DNA from: Hymenobacter wooponensis
GTDB taxonomy: Bacteria; Bacteroidota; Bacteroidia; Cytophagales; Hymenobacteraceae
Direction: 5' to 3'
Length of the DNA: 64,000 nt
Assembly (NCBI RefSeq): GCF_004745865.1
Contig: NZ_SRKZ01000003.1
Span: 682,001 to 746,000, forward strand
Under the pieces are notes generated by a model that made no database searches, was not told the DNA's origin, and saw only the letters and a program-made list of their open reading frames with translations. The translations under genes and the position numbers were made by a program. The number at the start of each line of letters is the position of its first letter. Within the stretch, counting starts at the first letter, position 1. This document shows, in pieces, positions 53,560 to 62,862 of the stretch.

Positions 53560-54291
53560 ATGATGAGCAGTGCTTCCATTGCCTTTCTTACCTCTCTACT
53601 GTCGTTCATGGCAAGTGGCGGGGAAAGTATCTGCCACTCTGGCCCCACTAACTCGGTAGAACGGAAGTACTACGAAAAAGAGACTATCACCCGGCAGGGC
53701 TACACGCTCACGTTTATTTCTAAAGACTCGGCCTTCAGCGCCAACACGAAGCAGAAGATGATTAACACCTTCTTCGACGTGTACCCGCGCGAGGCCAAAC
53801 GGTTTAACCCGAAAACGCGCAAGCAAATCACTTTCGTCATCGACCCGGCCTATGCTGGCGTAGCTGCTACCGATGCCGGCGTAGCCACCTACAGCCCCAA
53901 GTGGCTGCGTGAGCACCCGGAGGACCTCGACGTGGTAACCCATGAAGTAATGCACGTGGTACAGGCCTACCCGCCTAACTCAGTGGGGTGGCTTACGGAA
54001 GGCATTGCCGATTACGTCCGCTACACCTACGGAGTAAATAATGTGAAGGCAAACTGGACCTTACCTGCTTATAAAGAAGGCCAGAGCTACACCAACAGCT
54101 ACCGAATTACGGCCCGGTTCTTTGTGTGGCTGGAGAAAAACGTCCGCAGCACGCTTATTAATGAGCTGGATAATGCCGCCCGGACGCACACCTATACTCC
54201 CGATATCTGGAAGCAGAAAACCGGTAAAACAGTAGACGAGCTATGGGCTGCATACGCCCAAAATCCGGCCCTTGACTTAACCTACCGCTAA
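53560..54291 (+). CDS. Basic-secretory-protein (BSP) type metallopeptidase
   Basis: About 243 residues; I start at the ATG at 53560 rather than the GTG at 53554. A hydrophobic leader (MMSSASIAFLTSLLSFMASGG) may direct export. The zinc motif HEVMHVVQ and downstream glutamate in GWLTEGIADYVRYTYG match the BSP family, with AYKEGQSYTNSYRITARFFVWLEKN following. These proteins, best known from plants, also occur in Bacteroidetes glycan loci. Lying between SusD and two mannosidases, it may cleave the protein part of mannoproteins or glycopeptides. Confidence 0.88.
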   Translation: MMSSASIAFLTSLLSFMASGGESICHSGPTNSVERKYYEKETITRQGYTLTFISKDSAFSANTKQKMINTFFDVYPREAKRFNPKTRKQITFVIDPAYAGVAATDAGVATYSPKWLREHPEDLDVVTHEVMHVVQAYPPNSVGWLTEGIADYVRYTYGVNNVKANWTLPAYKEGQSYTNSYRITARFFVWLEKNVRSTLINELDNAARTHTYTPDIWKQKTGKTVDELWAAYAQNPALDLTYR

Positions 54292-54454
54292 AGTACCGCC
54301 GCATGCAGCATGAATTTGGCCAGCGTGCAACGCCTACTTTTCATCCACTGCAGCTACAATAGACTGTGTAATAGCTAGGTAAATAGTATTCTTGCTTCGG
54401 GCTCACGCTCACCACGCATTGCTTTCCCTGCGCTTCCTCACCTTTCCTAACCGA

Positions 54455-56746
54455 ATGTCTAAACGTCTTTCCGCGCTTGCGGCTCTGTTTCTGCTGGCGG
54501 CCCACCTGGCCCCGGCCCAAGTAGCAACCACCGATAAGGACCCCGTGCAATGGGTAAACCCGTTGATTGGCACTGATTCTAAGCCTAGCCTCTCCAACGG
54601 TAACACCTACCCCGCGGTAGCTCTGCCCTGGGGCATGAACTTCTGGATGCCGCAGACCGGCAAGATGGGTAACGGATGGGCCTACCAATACTCAGCCGAT
54701 AAGATGCGGGGCTTTAAGCAGACGCACCAGCCCTCGCCCTGGATGAACGACTACGGGCAGTTTGCCCTCATGCCCATCACGGGCAAGCGCGTGTTTGATG
54801 AGGATGAGCGGGCCAGCTGGTTTTCGCACAAGGCGGAAGTGGCCGAGCCCAACTACTACCGTGTGTACCTAGCCGACCACGACGTAGTGACGGAAATTGC
54901 GCCCACGGAGCGGGCTGCCCGCTTCCGATTCACCTTCCCCAAAACGGATAGTGCCTACGTGGTGCTCGACGCCCTGGATAAAGGCTCTTACGTGAAGGTG
55001 CTGCCAGAGCAGCGCAAAATCATTGGGTACACTACCCGCAATAGTGGTGGCGTACCCAAAAACTTCAAGAATTTCTTTGTGCTGGAGTTCGATCACGACT
55101 TTACCAGCACGGCCCTCTACCAAGACAAGAAGCTGGCGAATGGGGTGATGGAGGTGACGGCCAACCACGCCGGCGCCGTAGTGGGCTTCAAAACGCGCAA
55201 AGGGGAGCAGGTGAATGCTCGAGTGGCCTCCTCGTTTATCAGCCCCGAGCAGGCCGAGCTAAACCTACGCGAAATTGGCACCAACAACTTCGACGCCATC
55301 CGCCAGCAGGGGCGGGCAGCTTGGAACAAGGCCCTAGGCCGCATCGACATTGAGGGCGGTACTCCCGACCAGCGCCGCACGTTTTATTCTTGCCTATATC
55401 GCTCATTGCTGTTTCCGCGCAAGCTGTATGAGCTGGATGCTACCGGCAAGGTGATGCACTATAGCCCCTTCAACGGGGAAGTGCTGCCAGGCTATATGTA
55501 CACCGATACCGGCTTCTGGGACACCTTCCGGGCTCTGTTTCCCTTTCTCAACCTGCTCTACCCCGACGTAAACGCCGAGATTCAGCAGGGCCTCGCCAAC
55601 GACTATAAGGAGGGCGGGTGGCTGCCGGAATGGGCCAGCCCTGGCTTGCGCAACGTGATGGTGGGCAACAACTCCGCCTCCGTAGTGGCCGATGCTTACC
55701 TGAAAGGAATCCGGGGGCAAGATATGAACGTGCTGTACGAAGCCCTGACGCACGGCGCCAACAATGCGGGCCCGATGGAGGCCGTAGGCCGGGCCGGAGT
55801 GGCCTACTACAATAAGCTGGGCTACGTGCCTTATGACGTGAAGATCAACGAAAACGCGGCCCGCACCCTGGAGTACGCCTACGACGACTTCACGATTTAC
55901 CAGCTAGCTAAGGCCTTAAAGCGGCCGAAAAAGGAAATTAATCTGTACGCCAAGCGCAGCCAGAACTACCGCAACCTGTTTGACAAGGAAACGGGGCTGA
56001 TGCGGGGTAAAAACCAGGATGGCACGTTCCAGAAGCCCTTTAATCCCTTCAAGTGGGGCGATGCCTTCACCGAGGGCAACAGCTGGCACTACACCTGGTC
56101 GGTGTTTCATGACGTGCAGGGGCTGATGGACCTGATGGGCGGTAAGGAGAAGTTTGTGGCTCAGCTGGACACCGTCTTTACCCTGCCCCCCGTGTTCGAC
56201 GATTCTTACTACGGGCAGGTAATCCACGAAATCCGGGAGATGCAGATTGCCAACATGGGTAACTACGCCCACGGCAACCAGCCCATTCAGCACATGCCTT
56301 ACCTGTATAACTACGCCGGGCAGCCCTGGAAAACGCAGTACTGGGTGCGCGAGGTGCTGAACCGTCTTTACCTACCTACTTCCGACGGCTACTGCGGCGA
56401 CGAAGACAACGGCCAGACCTCGGCGTGGTACGTTTTTTCAGCGCTGGGCTTCTACCCCGTCTGCCCCGGCACCGACCAGTACGTTTTGGGCGCGCCCCTC
56501 TTCCCGAAGGCCACCTTGCATTTACCCTCGGGCAAGGATATTGTGCTCAACGCCAGCAAGAACTCCAGCGAGAACCGCTACGTGAACCAGCTGACGATGA
56601 ACGGCAAGACCTACGACAAAAACTACCTCAGCCACGAGGAGCTGCTGAAAGGTGCTACCCTCGACTTTGACATGAGCGCGACCCCCAACAAGAGTCGCGG
56701 CACGAAAGCCGACGCTGCCCCTTTTTCCGTGTCGAAAGCGAAATAA
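54455..56746 (+). CDS. GH92 alpha-mannosidase (lacking the alpha-1,2 signature)
   Basis: 763 residues from the ATG at 54455 (signal MSKRLSALAALFLLAAHLAPAQ). It has the family start WVNPLIGTDSKPSLSNGNTYPAVALPWGMNFW, catalytic Glu in FTEGNSWHYTWSVFHD and base Asp region GDEDNGQTSAWYVFSALGFYP. The signature that is HGNEPSH in the first GH92 reads HGNQPIQH here, so a different linkage preference (alpha-1,3, alpha-1,4 or alpha-1,6) is likely. It is followed by the GH125 gene, giving a set of complementary exo-mannosidases. Confidence 0.92.
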   Translation: MSKRLSALAALFLLAAHLAPAQVATTDKDPVQWVNPLIGTDSKPSLSNGNTYPAVALPWGMNFWMPQTGKMGNGWAYQYSADKMRGFKQTHQPSPWMNDYGQFALMPITGKRVFDEDERASWFSHKAEVAEPNYYRVYLADHDVVTEIAPTERAARFRFTFPKTDSAYVVLDALDKGSYVKVLPEQRKIIGYTTRNSGGVPKNFKNFFVLEFDHDFTSTALYQDKKLANGVMEVTANHAGAVVGFKTRKGEQVNARVASSFISPEQAELNLREIGTNNFDAIRQQGRAAWNKALGRIDIEGGTPDQRRTFYSCLYRSLLFPRKLYELDATGKVMHYSPFNGEVLPGYMYTDTGFWDTFRALFPFLNLLYPDVNAEIQQGLANDYKEGGWLPEWASPGLRNVMVGNNSASVVADAYLKGIRGQDMNVLYEALTHGANNAGPMEAVGRAGVAYYNKLGYVPYDVKINENAARTLEYAYDDFTIYQLAKALKRPKKEINLYAKRSQNYRNLFDKETGLMRGKNQDGTFQKPFNPFKWGDAFTEGNSWHYTWSVFHDVQGLMDLMGGKEKFVAQLDTVFTLPPVFDDSYYGQVIHEIREMQIANMGNYAHGNQPIQHMPYLYNYAGQPWKTQYWVREVLNRLYLPTSDGYCGDEDNGQTSAWYVFSALGFYPVCPGTDQYVLGAPLFPKATLHLPSGKDIVLNASKNSSENRYVNQLTMNGKTYDKNYLSHEELLKGATLDFDMSATPNKSRGTKADAAPFSVSKAK

Positions 56747-56846
56747 CCCGCCGCATGGCTGCTCGGGGCGCTGGTCACCCATGTGGGAGGCTGGGCGGCC
56801 CGGGCAGCTGTATGTTGTGCATTCCATCTCCCATCCTACCCACCGC

Positions 56847-58265
56847 ATGAACCGCAGATCCTTCGTCCAGGGTGTTTCCCTGCTTACCGCCAGCGTATTT
56901 TTCAAGCAGTACTCCTTTGCCAGTACGGCCCCGGCCTTCCCGGTGGTGCGGCCGGCAGTGGAGAAACGGCGCTTTCGGAGCCGTTCGGTTGAAGCAGCCA
57001 TTGCGGAGTTCAACAAGAAGGTGAAAGACAAGGAGCTAGGGTGGCTGTTTGCTAACTGCTTCCCCAGCACCCTGGATACCACCGTCACTCACACTACCCT
57101 GCAGGGCCGCCCCGATACGTACGTCATTACCGGCGACATTGACGCCATGTGGCTGCGCGACAGCTCGGCCCAGGTGTGGCCCTACCTGCAGTTTGTAAAC
57201 AAAGATGCCGAGCTGCGGCAGCTGATTGCCGGGGTTATCAACCGGCAGACGCGCTGCATCATCAAGGACCCTTATGCTAACGCGTTCTATGGCGATGATA
57301 CGAAGGTAGGCGAATGGAAGTCGGACCTGACAAAAATGCAGCCGGGCGTGCACGAGCGGAAGTGGGAAATTGACTCCCTGTGCTATCCCATCCGACTGGC
57401 CTACCACTACTGGAAAACCACCAACGATGCCGCTCCTTTTGATGCGCAGTGGCAGCAGGCCATAAAAAAGACGTTGCAGACGTTTCGGGAGCAACAGCGC
57501 AAGGATGGCCTAGGCCCCTACAAGTTTCAGCGTCAGACGGCTACGTCTACCGACACCCAGCCCATGAGCGGCTACGGTTACCCCGTGCGGCCCGTAGGGC
57601 TCATCTGCTCCTCCTTCCGCCCCAGCGACGACGCTTCCCTCTACTCCTTCTTGGTACCCAGCAACTTCTTCGCGGTGGTAAGCTTGCGCCAGGCCAGTGA
57701 GATGATGACGGCTCTGGCCAAGGATGCCGCTACCGCCCAAGAGTTAACGGCCCTCGCCAACGAAGTAGAAGCCGCCCTGCGCCAGTACGCCGTGGTGAAG
57801 CACCCTCAGCACGGCGACCTATACGCCTATGAGGTAGACGGCTTCGGCAGCCACGTGCTCATGGACGACGCCAACGTGCCTAGCCTAGTAGCCCTGCCCT
57901 ACCTGGGTGCCGTGCCCCTCACTGACGCCGTGTATCAGAATACCCGCAAGTTTTTGCTATCCACCGCTAATCCCTTTTTTTTCAAGGGCAGTGCCGCTGA
58001 GGGCATTGGCGGGCCGCACGTGGGGCAAGACATGATTTGGCCCATTGCCATTACTACCCGCGGCCTTACCAGCACCAACGATGCCGAAATCAGGGCCTGC
58101 GTGCAGAGCCTGAAGGCCACCCACGCGGGCACGGGCTACATGCACGAGTCCTTTCATAAGGACGACGCCAGCAAGTTTACCCGGTCGTGGTTTGCCTGGG
58201 CCAACACCATTTTTGGCGAGTTCCTCTGGAAAGTGTACCAAGAAAAGCCTCAGTTATTAGCCTGA
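56847..58265 (+). CDS. GH125 exo-alpha-1,6-mannosidase
   Basis: 472 residues from the ATG at 56847, whose N-terminus MNRRSFVQGVSLLTASVFF is Tat-like (RRSF). The (alpha/alpha)6 core shows family motifs TGDIDAMWLRDSSAQVWPYLQ, RQTRCIIKDPYANAFY, HERKWEIDSLCYPIRLAYHYWK, GFGSHVLMDDANVPSLVALPYLG and TGYMHESFHKDDASKFTRSWFAWANTIFGEF, the Glu in HESF being the likely catalytic base. The family removes terminal alpha-1,6-mannose from N-glycans or mannan. Last gene of the mannan operon. Confidence 0.93.
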   Translation: MNRRSFVQGVSLLTASVFFKQYSFASTAPAFPVVRPAVEKRRFRSRSVEAAIAEFNKKVKDKELGWLFANCFPSTLDTTVTHTTLQGRPDTYVITGDIDAMWLRDSSAQVWPYLQFVNKDAELRQLIAGVINRQTRCIIKDPYANAFYGDDTKVGEWKSDLTKMQPGVHERKWEIDSLCYPIRLAYHYWKTTNDAAPFDAQWQQAIKKTLQTFREQQRKDGLGPYKFQRQTATSTDTQPMSGYGYPVRPVGLICSSFRPSDDASLYSFLVPSNFFAVVSLRQASEMMTALAKDAATAQELTALANEVEAALRQYAVVKHPQHGDLYAYEVDGFGSHVLMDDANVPSLVALPYLGAVPLTDAVYQNTRKFLLSTANPFFFKGSAAEGIGGPHVGQDMIWPIAITTRGLTSTNDAEIRACVQSLKATHAGTGYMHESFHKDDASKFTRSWFAWANTIFGEFLWKVYQEKPQLLA

Positions 58266-58364
58266 AGTGGCCTAGCGAGTTTTTCTTCTTCTGTGCTCGT
58301 TGTTTTGGACCGGAGTTGCGCAACTCTCTGTGTCTAGGCCACTAAGCTGCGCCTATTCTTCTCT

Positions 58365-58402
58365 CGCCCGCTGGGCTGCTCTACATCGCAGCTCAGCGGG
58401 CG
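58365..58402 (+). terminator. Hairpin terminator after mannan operon
   Basis: Arms CGCCCGCTGGGCTGC (58365-58379) and GCAGCTCAGCGGGCG (58388-58402) pair with one mismatch, 100 nt past the GH125 stop, followed by a T-containing stretch (TTGTTTTAGG). Confidence 0.55.
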
Positions 58403-58495
58403 AAGGTTGTTTTAGGGCTGGTGAGTAAGCCAGCGGGTTACACTTAAGCTGCAGAAAGTATTCAGAGTAACTTGCCTTAGCAAGGCTACCATCTG

Positions 58496-59197
58496 ATGGT
58501 CTCCTTCCGCCGTATCAGCTCTAGATGTATGCAGGCCTTGGTCGCGTTGGTTGTGTTTATAATGATGGGCAGTTTGGTGCCCATAAACCGCGACTTTCGC
58601 CAGACGCCCGATGGCATTCCCATCTTTGTGGTCTCCAACGGGCTGCACACTGATGTAGTGCTGCCCTTGCGGGAAGCCCGTACCGGTCAGGATTGGTTAC
58701 AGGAGCTGCACCAGCCTGCCCTCACGGCCCAATTTCGCCAGTACCAATACGTGGCGTTTGGCTGGGGCAACGAAGGATTTTATCTGGGCTCCATGGGCCA
58801 TAAATTTCCGGGGCCGAAAGCCGTGCTGGGGGCGCTGTTTCCCTCCAAAACGCTGATGCACGTTGATTTCTATCGTGGCACCCCTAAAGCCGGCGAGCTA
58901 GTAGTGCCCTTGCGTATATCTCCCACGGAATATCAGCGCCTTACAGCGTACGTACGCAACTCTTTCCAAGCTCCGGACAGCCTAGGCCAGTACCAGTTGC
59001 GCCTTCCCAAAGGGTATGCCTCAGAAGACTTTTTCTTCCTGGCCCGGGGCCGCTACTCTGCCTGGCGTACTTGCAACGACTGGACCAATCAAGGCCTGAA
59101 AAACTCTGGAATCAGAGCGGCGCTGAAGGCACCATTTGCCGCCAGCGTTCTGTTCCAAGCTCGACAGTCATTGTACCGTGTTGATAAAAATTATTAA
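58496..59197 (+). CDS. TIGR02117-family membrane-anchored protein
   Basis: 233 residues with one N-terminal membrane helix (MQALVALVVFIMMGSLV). The body has IPIFVVSNGLHTDVVLPL, YVAFGWGNEGFYLG, KTLMHVDFYRG and YSAWRTCNDWTNQGLKNSGI, matching the DUF2459/TIGR02117 family, which has a papain-like (NlpC/P60-related) arrangement of His and Cys residues. Function of the family is unknown; a hydrolase role is possible from the fold. Stands alone between the mannan locus and the STAS gene. Confidence 0.82.
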   Translation: MVSFRRISSRCMQALVALVVFIMMGSLVPINRDFRQTPDGIPIFVVSNGLHTDVVLPLREARTGQDWLQELHQPALTAQFRQYQYVAFGWGNEGFYLGSMGHKFPGPKAVLGALFPSKTLMHVDFYRGTPKAGELVVPLRISPTEYQRLTAYVRNSFQAPDSLGQYQLRLPKGYASEDFFFLARGRYSAWRTCNDWTNQGLKNSGIRAALKAPFAASVLFQARQSLYRVDKNY

Positions 59198-59313
59198 CAA
59201 GAAACCTTTTTCAGTATTATTTCATATTTATACTTATTTCCTTTACACAACCTTGGTGCGATTTCTGCGCTATTAGAAAAGTATAACAAGCTTTTCATTT
59301 TACAGTTTGGGCG

Positions 59314-59706
59314 ATGTTGGACGTATACCGGGAAGTACTGCCAAATGGATTCCTGTTGATCTTGTCTCCGGAGGCGTCTTCTTCTGATGAAGTAAAGCTT
59401 AGCCGAGCGCTGCACCGCGCTACTAGAAGCGACAAACAGGCAATTTTGATTGATTTCAGCTTAGTTGAGAGTATTTCTGACGAAGCTATTGACTTACTGC
59501 TGGCGTATGCATTCATGCTGCATGCCCAGGACCGCCGTTTAATCCTGTGCCATGTACCCCAACCAGTGCAGCACCATTTCATTTATCTGGATGCGGCATC
59601 TCAACCGTTGTTAGTGCCTTCTTTGTTAGATGCTATTCACGAAATTGAGGTCAATCTCGGCAGGAACCTGATCCAGGACCCCGAGCAATCCAATCGGCTG
59701 CGTTAA
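59314..59706 (+). CDS. STAS-like domain protein
   Basis: A 130-residue cytoplasmic protein. LSRALHRATRSDKQAILIDFSLVESISDEAIDLLLAYAFMLHAQDRRLILCHVPQPVQHHFIYLDAAS has the strand-helix order of STAS (anti-sigma antagonist) domains. The usual phosphorylatable Ser/Thr may be one of the serines in VESISDE. No partner kinase lies nearby. The DNA between it and the TIGR02117 gene is AT-rich. Confidence 0.6.
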   Translation: MLDVYREVLPNGFLLILSPEASSSDEVKLSRALHRATRSDKQAILIDFSLVESISDEAIDLLLAYAFMLHAQDRRLILCHVPQPVQHHFIYLDAASQPLLVPSLLDAIHEIEVNLGRNLIQDPEQSNRLR

Positions 59707-59778
59707 GCAACAAGGCTCAGAATTCCCAGGGGTTCGGCGTACCTTCGCGGCCGTATTTCTGCACCCCCTGACGATCTG

Positions 59779-61176
59779 ATGAGCGCACAGAAGCCTAGCA
59801 TCCCCCGTGGCACCCGCGACTTCGGCCCGGCCGTAGTAGCCCGCCGCAACTATATATTCGGTATCATCCGCCGCACCTTCGAGAAGTTTGGCTACGCCCC
59901 GCTCGAAACGCCTACGTTGGAGAACTTGTCGGTGCTTACTGGCAAGTACGGCGAAGAAGGCGACCAGCTGCTATTCAAGGTGTTGAACTCTGGTGACTTC
60001 GCGAAGGATGTGACTCCAGAAGACCTTGCAGCTGAGAACCGGAGCAAGCGCATCCTGCCCAAAGTAGCCGAGAAAGGTCTGCGTTACGACCTGACGGTGC
60101 CCTTTGCGCGCTACGTGGTAATGAACCGCAACACGCTCGTTTTCCCCTTCAAGCGCTACCAGATTCAGCCAGTATGGCGCGCCGACCGCCCCCAGCGTGG
60201 CCGCTACCGTGAGTTTTACCAGTGCGACGCCGACGTAGTAGGCACCGACTCGCTGCTGTGCGAGGCAGAAATTGTGCTGATGATGTCGGAGGTGCTTACC
60301 CAGTTAGGCCTTACCGAGCACACTATCAAGATCAATCACCGGCGCGTGTTGGGGGCTTTTTATCAGGCCCTGGGCGGCGAAGGCACTGAGGTAGACCTGT
60401 TCACGGCCATTGACAAGCTCGATAAGATTGGCCGCGAGGGCGTGGAGAAGGAGCTTGCCGGGCGGGGCTTCTCCCCAGCTGCTACGGAGCGCCTATTCGA
60501 CCTGCTGGGCGTGGGCGGCGACTTTGCTGAGAAGCTGGAGCGCCTACTGGCGGCCTTCGTGACGGCCGGAGTAGAGCCTGAAAATGCCGATGGCTACAAA
60601 GGCCTGCAGGATCTGAAGCGCGTGTACGACTACCTGGTCAGCTTTGGGTTTGACAAATTTGAGAACCTGGAGTTTGACGTAACGCTGGCCCGCGGCCTGA
60701 GCTACTACACGGGCTGCATCTTCGAAATCAAGATTAATAACGTGAACATGGGCAGCGTGTCGGGCGGTGGCCGCTACGACAACCTCACCGGCGCCTTCGG
60801 GCTACCCGGCGTGTCGGGCGTGGGCTTCTCCTTCGGCGTCGACCGGCTCTACGACTGCCTGGATGAGCTGAACCTGTTCCCACCCGATGCCGCTACCACC
60901 ACGCGCTGCTTGGTAGCCAACTTTGATGCGGAGAGCGAGGCCGCCGTGCTGCCCGTACTGCGCCAGCTGCGGGAAGCCGGCATTCCGAGTGAGCTATTCC
61001 CGGAGGCGGGCAAGCTGAAAAAGCAGTTCCAGTACGCCGACCAGAAGGGCATTCCGTACGTGTTGCTGCAGGGCTCGGAGGAACGCGCCGCCGGACAATT
61101 CAAGCTCAAAAACCTGGGCACTGGCGAAGAGCGTACAGTTTCGCTGGAGGAAGTACTGGCTGAGCTGGCCAAGTAG
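59779..61176 (+). CDS. hisS: Histidyl-tRNA synthetase
   Basis: A 465-residue class II aminoacyl-tRNA synthetase. Motif 1 lies near the start (RNYIFGIIRRTFEKFGYAPLETP), motif 2 is RYREFYQCDADVVG, the HisA1 loop is ARGLSYYTGCIFE and motif 3 is GVGFSFGVDRLYD; GGGRYDNL is also present. The C-terminal anticodon-binding domain (about 375-465) follows. Essential enzyme. It is preceded by a non-coding gap of 70 nt and followed by a REP-like hairpin. Confidence 0.96.
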   Translation: MSAQKPSIPRGTRDFGPAVVARRNYIFGIIRRTFEKFGYAPLETPTLENLSVLTGKYGEEGDQLLFKVLNSGDFAKDVTPEDLAAENRSKRILPKVAEKGLRYDLTVPFARYVVMNRNTLVFPFKRYQIQPVWRADRPQRGRYREFYQCDADVVGTDSLLCEAEIVLMMSEVLTQLGLTEHTIKINHRRVLGAFYQALGGEGTEVDLFTAIDKLDKIGREGVEKELAGRGFSPAATERLFDLLGVGGDFAEKLERLLAAFVTAGVEPENADGYKGLQDLKRVYDYLVSFGFDKFENLEFDVTLARGLSYYTGCIFEIKINNVNMGSVSGGGRYDNLTGAFGLPGVSGVGFSFGVDRLYDCLDELNLFPPDAATTTRCLVANFDAESEAAVLPVLRQLREAGIPSELFPEAGKLKKQFQYADQKGIPYVLLQGSEERAAGQFKLKNLGTGEERTVSLEEVLAELAK

Positions 61177-61196
61177 AGCAACCGGATTAGTAGTTG

Positions 61197-61231
61197 GAAC
61201 GTCATGCTGCGCTAGCCGGAGCATGACGTTC
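61197..61231. repeat. Short REP-like hairpin
   Basis: Arms GAACGTCATGCT (61197-61208) and AGCATGACGTTC (61220-61231), separated by 11 nt. Identical arm core to 26129-26167. It lies between hisS and hutH, 20 nt past the hisS stop. Confidence 0.75.
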
Positions 61232-61312
61232 TATTTTTTGGTTACGCCGGAAACACTCACTTTTGGCAATTCCTGCGGCTCCACCCGCCGTTTCCCCACC
61301 ACTCTCCACCCC

Positions 61313-62812
61313 ATGGCTCAGGATTTCGCCCTCACCCCTTCCACCCATCTTGATCTGGCTACGCTAGGCCACTTGATTCGCACCAACGCCCGCGTGGTGC
61401 TTAGTGACGAAGCCACCCAGCGGATCATGGCTTGCCACCAGTACCTGCACAACCGCCTAGAAACCACGCCCGATGCCCCCATTTATGGCATCAACACCGG
61501 GTTTGGCGCTCTGTGCGACAAGGCTATTGCCCCCGAGCAACGCCAGCAGCTGCAGGTGAACCTGATGATGTCGCACGCCTGCGGCACTGGTGAGGAGGTA
61601 CCGGCGGAGCTGGTGCGGCTGATGCTGTTGCTGAAAGCCCAGAGCCTGAGCTACGGCCACAGCGGCGTGCAGCTCAGCACCGTACAGCGCCTGCTTGATT
61701 TTTATAACCGCGAGATGCTGCCGGTGGTGTATCAGCAGGGCTCCCTGGGGGCCAGCGGCGACCTGGCCCCATTGGCGCACTTGTGCCTGCCGCTGCTAGG
61801 CCTAGGTGAGGTAAACTATATGGGCTACCGATTGTCGGCGGCCGACGCGCAGAGCTTGTTTAGCTGGGCACCGCTCACCCTGCAGGCCAAAGAAGGACTG
61901 GCTCTGCTGAACGGCACGCAGTTTATGCTGGCCTACGCGGTGCATAGCCTGCTGCGGGTGCAACGCCTGCTGGCTGCCGCCGACGTTATCGGGGCCTTAT
62001 CCCTGGAAGCATTTGGTGGGCGCAGTGAGCCATTTGATGAGCGGCTTCACCGCATTCGGCCCCACGCCGGGCAGCTCACGGTAGCGCAGCGGGTGCGGGA
62101 GTTGCTGGCGGGCAGCGAGCTGCAGCAGCTCCCTCGCCACGCCGTGCAAGACCCCTACTCTTTCCGGTGCATGCCCCAGGTGCACGGCGCCTCCCGCGAT
62201 GCCCTGGCCTACGTGCAGCAGGTAGTAGAAACCGAGTGCAATGCCGTAACCGACAACCCCAACATCTTCCCCGATGACGACGCTATTCTCAGCGGGGGTA
62301 ACTTTCATGGGCAGCCGCTGGCGCTGGCACTGGATATGCTGGCCATAGCCGTGGCTGAGCTGGGCAGCATCTCGGAGCGCCGCACCTACCAACTCATCAG
62401 TGGGCAGCGTGGGCTCCCTCCCTTCCTGGTAGCCGAGCCGGGCCTGAACTCGGGCCTGATGATTCCGCAATACACCGCCGCGGGCATTGTGAGCCAGAAC
62501 AAGCAACTGTGCACGCCGGCTTCTGTGGATAGCATTGTGAGCAGCAACGGGCAGGAAGACCACGTGAGCATGGGTGCCAATGCTGCCACCAAAGCCCGCC
62601 GTGTGGTAGAAAATGTGGAGCAGTTGCTGGGCATTGAACTCTTCAACGCCGCCCAAGCTCTGGCTTTCCGGCGGCCGGCCCGCACGTCGGAGGCGCTAGA
62701 GCAGGTGGCAACGGCTTTCCGTGAGAAGGTGACGTTTGTAAGCCAAGACCGGATACTATATCCCGACCTGCACGCTGCGGCGGCTTTCGTGCGGACGTAT
62801 GCCTGGGAGTAA
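61313..62812 (+). CDS. hutH: Histidine ammonia-lyase
   Basis: 499 residues from the ATG at 61313 (MAQDFALTPSTHLDLATLG); the open frame extends further upstream through the REP hairpin and is not credible. The MIO prosthetic group forms from Ala147-Ser-Gly149 in QQGSLGASGDLAP. The active-site Tyr lies in YGINTGFG (about 58), and later segments NGTQFMLAYA, YSFRCMPQVHGASRD and SNGQEDHVSMG are typical. It converts histidine to urocanate and ammonia. No other hut gene is visible in the window. Confidence 0.93.
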   Translation: MAQDFALTPSTHLDLATLGHLIRTNARVVLSDEATQRIMACHQYLHNRLETTPDAPIYGINTGFGALCDKAIAPEQRQQLQVNLMMSHACGTGEEVPAELVRLMLLLKAQSLSYGHSGVQLSTVQRLLDFYNREMLPVVYQQGSLGASGDLAPLAHLCLPLLGLGEVNYMGYRLSAADAQSLFSWAPLTLQAKEGLALLNGTQFMLAYAVHSLLRVQRLLAAADVIGALSLEAFGGRSEPFDERLHRIRPHAGQLTVAQRVRELLAGSELQQLPRHAVQDPYSFRCMPQVHGASRDALAYVQQVVETECNAVTDNPNIFPDDDAILSGGNFHGQPLALALDMLAIAVAELGSISERRTYQLISGQRGLPPFLVAEPGLNSGLMIPQYTAAGIVSQNKQLCTPASVDSIVSSNGQEDHVSMGANAATKARRVVENVEQLLGIELFNAAQALAFRRPARTSEALEQVATAFREKVTFVSQDRILYPDLHAAAAFVRTYAWE

Positions 62813-62862
62813 CAGCTACCGACAGCCGACAAGGAAGCTATTTTAGCGGCGGCACAAACGCA

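Noticed and set aside
54455-56746. Second GH92 as a mannose-1-phosphate uncapping enzyme because of Gln in HGNQP
   Set aside because: In the known uncapping enzyme, as I recall, it is the catalytic-acid Glu that is replaced. Here that residue (FTEGNSWHYTW) is still Glu; the Gln lies in the separate substrate-specificity motif.
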